A stretch of 64,000 bases of DNA from contig DEPD01000111.1 of the NCBI GenBank assembly GCA_002358575.1, forward strand, positions 1 through 64,000, read 5' to 3'. The notes under the pieces are model-generated. The model saw only the letters and a program-made list of their open reading frames with translations. It did no database searches and was not told the DNA's origin. Below are positions 18,999 to 26,281 of the stretch, piece by piece (position 1 is the stretch's first letter; each line of letters opens with the position of its first letter). Position numbers and translations under genes: made by a program. This DNA comes from Lachnospiraceae bacterium UBA3401. GTDB taxonomy: Bacteria; Bacillota; Clostridia; Lachnospirales; Lachnospiraceae.

Positions 18999-19361
18999 CT
19001 ATCCTACAACTTTCTTAACCGCCTCCAGAACACGTTCCGCTTGAAACGGCTTTACTATAAAGTCCTTTGCACCAGACTGAATCGCTTCGATTACCATTGC
19101 CTGCTGTCCCATTGCAGAACACATAATAACATTGGCACCCGGATCAATTCCCTTGATTGCCTTAAGCGCCTGGATTCCATCCATCTCCGGCATGGTGATA
19201 TCCAGAAGTGTCAAGTCGGGAGATGCCTCCTTGTACTTGTCAACTGCTATTTTACCATTCTCAGCCTCCGCAGCAATCTCATATCCGTTCTTTGTCAAAA
19301 TATCTTTTATCATCATTCTCATGAAAGCAGCATCATCTACGATCAGAATTCTCTTTGCCAT
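18999..19361 (-). CDS. cheY: Chemotaxis response regulator CheY
   Basis: A 120-residue single receiver domain. The acidic pocket is Asp9-Asp10 (ILIVDDAAF), the phospho-acceptor is Asp54 (LTLLDITMP), and Lys105 lies in DFIVKPF. Phospho-CheY binds the switch proteins FliM and FliY to set rotation direction. Location directly after fliY, as in Bacillus, supports the assignment over a generic receiver. Confidence 0.93.
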   Translation of the reverse strand: MAKRILIVDDAAFMRMMIKDILTKNGYEIAAEAENGKIAVDKYKEASPDLTLLDITMPEMDGIQALKAIKGIDPGANVIMCSAMGQQAMVIEAIQSGAKDFIVKPFQAERVLEAVKKVVG

Positions 19362-19413
19362 AATAAATCTTGTCCTTTCTACATTTGAACTTTACATTTT
19401 TTAAAATTATCCA

Positions 19414-20628
19414 TTATTTGATTATTTCCATAATCCTCACACCAAAACTTTCCTCAATCACCACGACCTCGCCTTTTGCGACAAACTTACCATTTACAAG
19501 CACGTCAATCGGCTCACCTGCGATCTTGTCAAGCTCTATAATCGTACCTGGGGCAAACTCCAAAATATCTGAAATAGATTTGCTGGTTCTTCCCAGCTCT
19601 ACAGTTACCTCCAGAGGAACATCTCTAATCAGGCCTATGCTCTCGGCACTTACCATCTCCCCCTGTCCCTGTGCAAAATTTTGGAACTGTGCGGGCTGTA
19701 TATTTACATTGGGCATTCCATACCCCATCTGTGGCGGCATTCCATAACCGCCCTGTGGCATTCCCATCTGTGGCGGATAACCATAGCCGCCTTGCTGCAT
19801 TCCCATATCCATACCACCTTGTGGCATTCCCATTTGCTGCTGCATTCCCATATCTGGCATAGGTGCCGGAACGGGCGCCGGACTTGGTGTCGGTGCGGGC
19901 GCTGGTGCTGGTGCTGGCTCTGAGATACCTCCCATCTGCTGTGCCATAAAAGTCTCATAAACCGACTTTGCAAAATCAAGAGGATACAACTGCATCAGCG
20001 TAGAGTCTACTAGATCATCTATCTGCATTCTAAATGAAATTTTTACAAATCTGTCCTCAAGAAACGGTGAAAGTTCTCGCGGTTCCTTAGAATGTAGGTC
20101 AACAAGACTTGCCTCTGGCGGGCTGATGTCGATTGTCTTGCCAAGCATGGATGAAAGTGAAGTCGAGGAAGAACCCATCATCTGGTTCATCGCCTCAGAA
20201 ATCGCACTCAGATGCAATTCGCTGAGTTCTCCGTCAATATTGGTACCGTCCCCTCCCATCATTAGGTCCGTGATCACTTTAACATCATGCTCTTTTAACA
20301 CCAAAATATTTGTACCATTCAATCCGACAGTATACTTAATCTGAATAAAAACACAAGGTCTTTCATAGGCATTGAGCACATCCTGCCAAGTACACATTTC
20401 TACAATTGGTGTTGTAATATTTACTTTTCTGTTCACTAATGAAAACAGAGTCGTGGCAGAAGTGCCCATACTGATATTGGCTACCTCTCCTATCGCATCT
20501 TTTTCTATATCGGTGAGATCGTCTCCTGTCGAAGAAGACGTTGTTGAATCCGACGCTCCAGAATCCGCTGACAGATCCACACCATTCAACAATGCATTGA
20601 TTTCATCCTGAGATAACATGCCATCCAT
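19414..20628 (-). CDS. fliY: Flagellar motor switch phosphatase FliY (FliN-type)
   Basis: A 404-residue protein in four parts. The N-terminal CheY-P binding peptide is MLSQDEINALLNG. The CheC-like domain carries AIGEVANISMGTSATTLF and SEAMNQMMGSSSTSLSSML. A long linker (about residues 232-320) is rich in P, A, G, M and Q, with PAPAPAPT and repeated GMPQGG/GYGMPPQM units. The C-terminal SpoA (FliN) domain follows (VPLEVTVELGRTSKSISDIL to the end). FliY forms the C-ring and removes phosphate from CheY-P at the motor. The linker is longer and more repetitive than usual. Confidence 0.94.
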   Translation of the reverse strand: MDGMLSQDEINALLNGVDLSADSGASDSTTSSSTGDDLTDIEKDAIGEVANISMGTSATTLFSLVNRKVNITTPIVEMCTWQDVLNAYERPCVFIQIKYTVGLNGTNILVLKEHDVKVITDLMMGGDGTNIDGELSELHLSAISEAMNQMMGSSSTSLSSMLGKTIDISPPEASLVDLHSKEPRELSPFLEDRFVKISFRMQIDDLVDSTLMQLYPLDFAKSVYETFMAQQMGGISEPAPAPAPAPTPSPAPVPAPMPDMGMQQQMGMPQGGMDMGMQQGGYGYPPQMGMPQGGYGMPPQMGYGMPNVNIQPAQFQNFAQGQGEMVSAESIGLIRDVPLEVTVELGRTSKSISDILEFAPGTIIELDKIAGEPIDVLVNGKFVAKGEVVVIEESFGVRIMEIIK

Positions 20629-20632
20629 TGTC

Positions 20633-21613
20633 TTATTCCTCCTCCCTCACTACTGATGTTATCCTTACTGCATATGCCTCTTTGCTTGCGCCAGGCACAG
20701 CACTAAATTTCTTAATATCCCCCACATACACATCCAGTTCGTCATCAACTTTTGAATCAAGTCGTATGATATCTCCTACTTGTATATTTACAAAGTCGTT
20801 CACTGTGATAACACTCTTTCCAAGCACCGCCTTAACAGGAACATCCACTCTGCGTATCATCGATTCAATAAACTGCTCATAGTCCTCGTCATCCATTTTT
20901 TGCAGACTTGAATACCAGAACTTGGTATTCAATCTGTCCATTACAGACTCCAACGTAAAAAACGGAAGACATACATTCATCAAACCTTCAACATCGCCAA
21001 TCTTGACATTCATGGTCACAAGCGCCACCATGTCGCTCGGTGAAATAATCTGTGCAAACTGTGGATTCGTCTCAATCCTTTCCAGATATGGATTAACTTC
21101 CGCCACATTCTTCCACGGTTCCCGAAGCAACTGCATACAGATTACCATGATTCTCTCAATGATGCTCATTTCTATTTCTGTAAAGTCTCTTGCCTTTTCC
21201 AATGATTCTCCCCTGCCGCCAAGCATCCGGTCTATAATCGCATATCCCAGACCACTTGTCAGCTCCATAATAATGGAGCCAGGCATCGGTGAAAAATTGA
21301 CAACTGTGAGCAACACTGGATTTGACAAAGCATTGGAAAACTCTGCGAAGGTTACCGTCTCAGAACTCGCAACACTGACCTGTACATTTTTTCTGAGATA
21401 TACCGGCAGATTGGTTGATAGCAGTCTTCCATAATGGTCAAAAATCATATTCAATGTTCTTAAATGTTCTTTTGAGAATTTTGCAGGCCGAGTGAAGTCA
21501 TAATTTTTCGCCTGTCGCTCGTCCTTCTCCTGCATATCCTCCACATCCAGTTCACCAGAACTTAACGCTGCCAGCAAACTGTCTATTTCGCTTTGAGATA
21601 ATACCTCTCCCAT
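20633..21613 (-). CDS. fliM: Flagellar motor switch protein FliM
   Basis: About 326 residues. The CheY-P-binding N-terminal peptide is MGEVLSQSEIDSLLAAL. A CheC-like middle domain (ADxxxxxT-like LGYAIIDRMLGGRGE) follows, then a C-terminal SpoA domain. I take the ATG at 21613, since GGGGG lies 11 bases before it; a GTG four codons upstream sits right on that site. The gene ends four bases before fliY. Confidence 0.94.
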   Translation of the reverse strand: MGEVLSQSEIDSLLAALSSGELDVEDMQEKDERQAKNYDFTRPAKFSKEHLRTLNMIFDHYGRLLSTNLPVYLRKNVQVSVASSETVTFAEFSNALSNPVLLTVVNFSPMPGSIIMELTSGLGYAIIDRMLGGRGESLEKARDFTEIEMSIIERIMVICMQLLREPWKNVAEVNPYLERIETNPQFAQIISPSDMVALVTMNVKIGDVEGLMNVCLPFFTLESVMDRLNTKFWYSSLQKMDDEDYEQFIESMIRRVDVPVKAVLGKSVITVNDFVNIQVGDIIRLDSKVDDELDVYVGDIKKFSAVPGASKEAYAVRITSVVREEE

Positions 21614-21694
21614 GTAGTTAATCACCCCCTACATATTCATAATTCTGTCCATTATATCCCCTTATTTATCCTGTCTCTATGTATCTACCAATTC

Positions 21695-22207
21695 TCAATT
21701 ATATAAGAAATTATAGGATACACCATAAATAAATGTAGAATCAAATCGTTCCTGAATCTTTTTAAGAATCTCCTGCTTGATTGGTTCGGAGTTGGTTCTT
21801 GCCTCATCCACAGTATAATTGCCCATAACTGCAAACACAATATCTTTTATGATTCCATCCATATCTGCCATTGTCTCGGAGTACTTCTTGTAATCCTTGT
21901 TCTTAGAATCCATAGACAATGACACGCTGCCAACTGCATAGTGATCCTCGCCATCTTCCCCCTTCTTCAAAGGAATTGTCAGCTCCCCTTCAACATTGTG
22001 GACCGCAGTGTCCGCCATAGATACCGTCGGCGTCAAATTAGAATCCGGCAATCCATTGATTTCAATCCCGACAATTGTGGCAATATCCGCCACCAAGGAT
22101 GCGGTCTTCTTGGACGCACTCGACACACTCACCATCATAATTGCCGACAGCACAATGTTGACAACAAGCAGTGCCAGAATGATAATTGATAACAGATTAC
22201 GTTTCAT
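21695..22207 (-). CDS. fliL: Flagellar basal body-associated protein FliL
   Basis: About 170 residues with one N-terminal membrane helix (residues 5-28) and a periplasmic-side domain ending RFDSTFIYGVSYNFLYN. The position between motB and fliM is the standard one for FliL, a stator-associated protein. I choose the ATG reading MKRNLLSII, which has AAAGGGG 7-9 bases before it. An ATG six codons upstream overlaps the motB stop (TAATG) but lacks its own site; coupled initiation there is possible. Confidence 0.85.
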   Translation of the reverse strand: MKRNLLSIIILALLVVNIVLSAIMMVSVSSASKKTASLVADIATIVGIEINGLPDSNLTPTVSMADTAVHNVEGELTIPLKKGEDGEDHYAVGSVSLSMDSKNKDYKKYSETMADMDGIIKDIVFAVMGNYTVDEARTNSEPIKQEILKKIQERFDSTFIYGVSYNFLYN

Positions 22208-22224
22208 TTTATTTTCCCCTTTCA

Positions 22225-23121
22225 TTAATATGTGCTTAAAGCATTGTATATCTTTATCTCAACCCGTCTGTTTTTTGCTCTGCCCTCCGGCGTTGTGTTG
22301 TCCGCAATTGGCATATACTCTCCTCTGCCAGAATGCTTCACAGTTGCTGGGTCAAGCGCAGTATTGTCCTTCAGATAATTGAAAACTGCAAGTGCTCTGT
22401 AGCTGCTGAGCACATCATTGTTCTCATACCTGCCGCCATTTAGCGGAACGGAATCTGTGTGTCCTTCAATCTCAATCCCCGAATCTGCATATTTTGTGAG
22501 CAGAACTCCAATTTTATCCAGAACAGGTATTGCATCCGACTTGATATCCGCTCTTCCCGAATCAAACAGAAATGCTCCATTTAATGTAAGTGTAACAAAA
22601 TCTGCATCAAAATCCACATCCACTCTATCTTCCATCATACTTTCTTTTAGTGCTTCCTCCATTTTCTCCGCAAGATCTTCAGAAAGCTTCATTTTCTCTT
22701 CTTCCAACTCACCAAGGGTCTCCATCAGCGACTCAACTTCTTCTTTTGTCATATCAAGCTGCGCCGCTGCCTCCTGCAATTTCTCTGCCGTGGCACCGCC
22801 ATTTTTGGTGGGGTCGGGACTTTTAGAATCCGAATCAGCAGTCTTACCGCTGGTATTTATGTACTCATCAAGCATATTGAGCTGACTAACACCATTACTT
22901 ACTAAAATGCCATCACCGATAGCCTTCGAACCTGCTTTAAAAATACTGATTGTAGACTGAAACGACCTTGCAACTTCCTCAAACTTAGCAGCATCCACTT
23001 CCGACATAGAAAACAGCAGTACGAAGAAACACATCAGCAGTGTCATCATGTCAGAGAAGGTAGACATCCACGGTGCGGGGGTTCCAGGTGGGAGTTTGAA
23101 CTCTTCTTTTTTCTTTGCCAT
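22225..23121 (-). CDS. motB: Flagellar stator protein MotB
   Basis: A 298-residue protein. One membrane helix near the N-terminus carries the proton/ion-binding aspartate in STFSDMMTLLMCFFVLLFSM. A coiled-coil linker (about residues 85-150) follows, then an OmpA-like peptidoglycan-binding domain with IEGHTDSVPLNGG and GRGEYMPIADN. The ATG overlaps the motA stop (TAATG). MotA-MotB complexes drive motor rotation. The residues seen do not decide between proton and sodium use. Confidence 0.94.
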   Translation of the reverse strand: MAKKKEEFKLPPGTPAPWMSTFSDMMTLLMCFFVLLFSMSEVDAAKFEEVARSFQSTISIFKAGSKAIGDGILVSNGVSQLNMLDEYINTSGKTADSDSKSPDPTKNGGATAEKLQEAAAQLDMTKEEVESLMETLGELEEEKMKLSEDLAEKMEEALKESMMEDRVDVDFDADFVTLTLNGAFLFDSGRADIKSDAIPVLDKIGVLLTKYADSGIEIEGHTDSVPLNGGRYENNDVLSSYRALAVFNYLKDNTALDPATVKHSGRGEYMPIADNTTPEGRAKNRRVEIKIYNALSTY

Positions 23122-23912
23122 TAAGCTTCACCTCCACCGCCTTCTTGAGAAGGTCTCTCGCTCGGCGACAGGAATGATTTTAATTTCTCCTCGATTACAC
23201 GCGGGTTTTCACCTGCCTGTATTGACAGCAGACCTTCAATCATAATCTCTTTTGACTGCATCTCAACTGCATTGTTTGCCTGCAGCTTGTTCGATGTTGG
23301 GGTACATATCCAGTTTGCAAGAATAGAACCATAGAATGTTGTGATCAAAGCAACACCCATTTTCGGTCCGATAGAGGAAGGATCAGACATATTATTTAAC
23401 ATACAAATCAATCCAACCAATGTACCAATCATACCCCATGCGGGACCCATGGCACCCAGAGAATCCCAAAAACCTGATCGCAATTTATGACGGTCATTAA
23501 TGCTGTTTAATTCTGTCTCTAGAATTCCCCGTACCAACTCTGGGTCTGTACCATCGACAATCAGCATAATACCTTTTTTCATAAATTCGTCATCCAAGTT
23601 TCCAGCCGCTTCCTCCAGAGAAAGAAGCCCTTCTTTTCTTGCAATGTTGGACAGTTCTATAATCTTTGTAATCATCTCTGGAACATTGACGCTCACTGGC
23701 TTGAAAATCAACGCAATACTCTTCATACCACCAACAAAGTTTGCCATGCTTACCGACATCATTGTCGCAAAGAAAGAACCGCCAAAAGTAATAAGTGCTG
23801 ACGGCAAATTTAGAAAGTAATTAATTCCACCAATGCCACCTGCCGAGTCTATCATACCATACACCACCAGAACGATACACACAATCATTCCTACCAAAGA
23901 CGCTAAATCCAC
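23121..23912 (-). CDS. motA: Flagellar stator protein MotA
   Basis: About 263 residues, four membrane helices and the conserved MotA/ExbB core (LGAMGPAWGMIGTLVGLICM, GVALITTFYGSILAN). I place the start at GTG (reading VDLASLVGMIV). AAAAAGGGG lies 9 bases upstream of it, and MotA proteins of this group begin MDxxSxxG. An upstream in-frame ATG at 23939 lacks a ribosome binding site and would add nine charged residues. The gene has its own promoter (23975-24003) with an adjoining CodY-like box. Confidence 0.92.
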   Translation of the reverse strand: MDLASLVGMIVCIVLVVYGMIDSAGGIGGINYFLNLPSALITFGGSFFATMMSVSMANFVGGMKSIALIFKPVSVNVPEMITKIIELSNIARKEGLLSLEEAAGNLDDEFMKKGIMLIVDGTDPELVRGILETELNSINDRHKLRSGFWDSLGAMGPAWGMIGTLVGLICMLNNMSDPSSIGPKMGVALITTFYGSILANWICTPTSNKLQANNAVEMQSKEIMIEGLLSIQAGENPRVIEEKLKSFLSPSERPSQEGGGGEA

Positions 23913-23974
23913 TTTTACACACCCCTTTTTCATAGGCATAGTTACTCTCTATACCCTTTTTTCTCCATAGTTAT

Positions 23975-24003
23975 ATAATACTTTAAGGTTACATAAATTG
24001 CAA
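23975..24003 (-). promoter_or_regulatory. Sigma-A-type promoter of the motA operon
   Basis: On the minus strand TTGCAA, 17 bases, TATTAT. The -35 lies at 23998-24003 and the -10 at 23975-23980, about 60 bases before the motA GTG. It gives the motA-to-flhB block its own transcription start downstream of flbD. Confidence 0.65.
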
Positions 24004-24004
24004 C

Positions 24005-24019
24005 AATTTTCTGAAAATT
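24005..24019. promoter_or_regulatory. CodY box (15/15) directly upstream of the motA promoter
   Basis: AATTTTCTGAAAATT matches the published Firmicute CodY consensus AATTTTCWGAAAATT at every base. It lies one base upstream of the -35 hexamer of the motA promoter. CodY is encoded in this window (39919-40704). Regulation by CodY is an inference from the site. Confidence 0.7.
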
Positions 24020-24077
24020 TTCTTATATTTTCTTAATTTGCTACATTATACATTTTATTTAAGCGGCTTTTTGCGCT

Positions 24078-24299
24078 TTATTCTTCGGTGTTTTCGAAGC
24101 TTTCTATATCCGCTGTTTTCGCAAAATATTCCTGCCTTGTTAATTTTACTAGATTTTTGATCTCATGTCTACTTTCTTTTATAATTATTTTTTTGCCGTC
24201 AGTTAACGTAATAACAGTATCGGGTGTCTCCTCGACCGTTTCAATCAAACTGGTATTTACCAAAATCTTAACACCATTAATCTTTGTCACCTCAATCAT
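24078..24299 (-). CDS. flbD: FlbD family flagellar protein
   Basis: A 73-residue protein with the family pattern MIEVTKINGVKILVNTSLIE followed by ETPDTVITLTDGKK and IIIKES. Short FlbD proteins of this kind lie between flgE and motA in many Firmicutes and spirochaetes. Their role is not settled. This is not the Caulobacter NtrC-type regulator of the same name. It begins one base after the stop of the glycosyltransferase gene, so the two are co-transcribed. Confidence 0.88.
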   Translation of the reverse strand: MIEVTKINGVKILVNTSLIETVEETPDTVITLTDGKKIIIKESRHEIKNLVKLTRQEYFAKTADIESFENTEE

Positions 24300-24300
24300 T

Positions 24301-25407
24301 TTAGCCCATTACCCCCTCTCCCTCAAAAGTAATCTTTTTGCCATGCTGCCTGCCAAATTCTGCAAGCTTTATTTTGTATTGCTCAAACTTATCTGTCTGA
24401 CCTGTCTCGCGATAGATTGCAAAAATCCTAGTGTACGCATCAAAGACATCCTCACCAAGCTGCTCAAAATCTGCCGCGTCTGTAATACCTGTTAAAAATC
24501 CAATCGCAGTTCCATAATCTCTACACATATATGCTGCTTTTCCAAAAAGATACCGAAGTCTTGTCGTTCTAAGATATTCTCTATTCATATCAAGCAGCCG
24601 ATATGCATCCTGTGCATTCTCTATTTTCATTAGACAATCCGCATAGGATTCCAAACAAGCGTTCAAAAACTTTTTCTCCGCATTCCCATTGACTGCAAGG
24701 CAGGTGTCATATGCCTCAATCGCCTTCTCGTAATCTCCTAATACATTATAGGACTGTCCTATCTGAAAATAAACATAGTCGTCCATCTCCGAAACTTCCC
24801 CGACAGAATCTAATAAAAGTTTTAGATTTCTCTCTTGTTTTTTCCTCATTTCCTGCTGTGGAATATCATAGCCATAATGCTTTACCACAATTGGCAGATG
24901 AAATGTCTCCAAGGTAATTTCATTATAATGAAAGAACTGTTTTGGGGTAATCTGCTCATGAATGCGAAAACGGTACTCATAATAATTTCTATTATAAAAT
25001 CGTGGAACTTCCTCCAGTTGAATGCCTTCTTTTTGAATTCCGCCCTCTACAGTAGTGTGAACATTGTGAATCTCTAACACACCAACATTTTTCGGATATT
25101 TCTGCATGCAGGTGCGCAGCTTCGCCACGTCCAGATCCTGCACATACTCATCACAGTCAAGAATCAATATCCAATTATTCGATGCCTTTGAGACTGCAAA
25201 ATTTCTCGCTGCACTAAAATCATCACACCATGCAAAATCATATAGATGATTGGTATATTTCGCTGCAATTTCCTTTGTTCTGTCCGTGGAGCCCGTATCT
25301 ACCACCACAATCTCCATATTATACCGCAAAAGCTTTTTGAGACATTGTTCTATGTACTTTTCTTCATTTTTTGCAATCATACACACACTGACTGGTAATC
25401 TTGCCAT
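24301..25407 (-). CDS. Family 2 glycosyltransferase with TPR-like C-terminus
   Basis: A 368-residue protein. The N-terminal GT-A domain (about residues 1-200) has MIAKNEEKYIEQCLKKLLRY, VVDTGSTDRTKEIA and the metal-binding ILDCDEY motif. Residues 210-350 are helical repeats resembling TPRs (YVYFQIGQSYNVLGDYEKAI, AYDTCLAVNG). SunS-like and flagellin-modifying GT2 enzymes share this layout. Its place directly before flbD and motA suggests a flagellar glycoprotein substrate, but this is an inference. It interrupts the usual flgE-flbD order. A promoter at 25569-25597 and a structured leader precede it. Confidence 0.82.
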   Translation of the reverse strand: MARLPVSVCMIAKNEEKYIEQCLKKLLRYNMEIVVVDTGSTDRTKEIAAKYTNHLYDFAWCDDFSAARNFAVSKASNNWILILDCDEYVQDLDVAKLRTCMQKYPKNVGVLEIHNVHTTVEGGIQKEGIQLEEVPRFYNRNYYEYRFRIHEQITPKQFFHYNEITLETFHLPIVVKHYGYDIPQQEMRKKQERNLKLLLDSVGEVSEMDDYVYFQIGQSYNVLGDYEKAIEAYDTCLAVNGNAEKKFLNACLESYADCLMKIENAQDAYRLLDMNREYLRTTRLRYLFGKAAYMCRDYGTAIGFLTGITDAADFEQLGEDVFDAYTRIFAIYRETGQTDKFEQYKIKLAEFGRQHGKKITFEGEGVMG

Positions 25408-25568
25408 ATTTGTAAGTCACTCCCCTCGTACTTTTTCGTACACCCAAATGCGCACCCTTTCGCATTTTGTGTGCAAACATACAGGGCGGTTTTTGCCGCC
25501 CCGCAGTCCAAATCATATCTTTCTAAAAATTTTATATTCCATATAAGAAGCTATCTTTGTTTTTTATA
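25408..25568 (-). promoter_or_regulatory. Structured 5' leader of the glycosyltransferase gene
   Basis: About 160 bases between the predicted promoter and the ATG. Two perfect hairpins are visible: CCGCCC/GGGCGG at 25484-25501 (six pairs) and AAATGCG/CGCATTT at 25446-25467 (seven pairs). Neither is followed by a T-run, so they are not plain terminators. AGGGGAG lies about 13 bases before ATG. I do not recognise a known riboswitch class. Confidence 0.4.
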
Positions 25569-25597
25569 AGTATAACACATATCCTGAACAATGAAAA
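25569..25597 (-). promoter_or_regulatory. Extended -10 promoter for the glycosyltransferase-flbD genes
   Basis: On the minus strand TTTTCA, 17 bases, TATACT, with TG one base before the -10 (TGTTATACT). It lies just downstream of the MITE-like element and about 160 bases before the glycosyltransferase ATG. Confidence 0.5.
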
Positions 25598-25626
25598 GAC
25601 AAACTAGTCAAAATCTTCTCACCTTC

Positions 25627-25797
25627 GTAACAGTTCAGCCTTCGGCTTCCTATTACGGGCATCAAGCCATGCAAAACCACTTTGTGGTGTCAAAGCCATT
25701 GTACCATGGTTTGATGCATTTCAACCACTACGCTATTTCACGTGGCTTATAAACCATAATTTGCAGCAAGTGCAAAGTTCTAAAGCTGAATTGTAAC
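25627..25797. mobile_element. MITE-like palindromic element (family A, full copy)
   Basis: A 171 bp non-coding element with imperfect terminal inverted repeats: GTAACAGTTCAGCCTT at the left, AAAGCTGAATTGTAAC at the right. An inner pair, GCATCAAGCCATG and CATGGTTTGATGC, adds a long stem around an ACCAC-TTT-GTGGT hairpin. A second copy lies at 1-49. It sits between the 63-residue gene and the glycosyltransferase promoter. With 25408-25568 this accounts for most of the gap 25408-25868. Confidence 0.75.
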
Positions 25798-25868
25798 TCA
25801 CCTTCCCATATAAAATCAGAGCGTAAGCCATATGATAGACTTGCGCCCCGATAATGCCTACTATTTAG

Positions 25869-26060
25869 TTATTCTTTAATCTTATCAATATCTGTTAAAT
25901 TAACACCTAAAGACGTTAAAACAGCTTTTAATGAAAGATAGTCATTTTTTAAACCTTCATATGTCTCAAAAGCGTTTTCTTTCTTTGCGTTTTTCATATG
26001 AGCTTGTACTTTCTGAAAATCTTGCACGGTTCTTTCAACAATTTCTGCACTATTAGGCAT
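25869..26060 (-). CDS. Small helical protein, function unknown
   Basis: A 63-residue protein, MPNSAEIVERTVQDFQKVQA and onward, predicted to be nearly all alpha-helical and charged, with no membrane segment. It is real by context: AGGAGGTGA lies 7-8 bases before ATG and a good promoter lies at 26109-26137. It stands alone between the flgE terminator and the MITE-like element. Size and helical character would suit a chaperone-like or regulatory protein, but no family is recognised. Confidence 0.7.
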   Translation of the reverse strand: MPNSAEIVERTVQDFQKVQAHMKNAKKENAFETYEGLKNDYLSLKAVLTSLGVNLTDIDKIKE

Positions 26061-26108
26061 ACTGTATCACCTCCTATTATTATGAGATACGTTTCTTTTA
26101 TTATTTAT

Positions 26109-26137
26109 AGTATATCATAATCGGGGAATAAAGTCTA
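26109..26137 (-). promoter_or_regulatory. Extended -10 promoter of the 63-residue protein gene
   Basis: On the minus strand TAGACT, 17 bases, TATACT, with TG one base before the -10. It lies about 50 bases before the ATG at 26060. Confidence 0.6.
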
Positions 26138-26227
26138 TTACAATTTTGTAACTAAATCCTACACTCTTCTACTTAATTTATTTTTCTTCGTGAAACAGCC
26201 CTGGTACAACATTTGAATCAAGTAGAG

Positions 26228-26263
26228 AAGAAAAACAAACAGGGAATACGCTTCCCTGTTTGT
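26228..26263 (-). terminator. Rho-independent terminator after flgE
   Basis: On the minus strand ACAAACAGGGA, a 7-base loop, TCCCTGTTTGT, then TTTTCTTCTCT. The stem is eleven perfect pairs, 19 bases after the flgE stop. It ends the first flagellar transcription unit (flgB to flgE). Confidence 0.85.
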
Positions 26264-26281
26264 CTGTATTATCTTATATTA

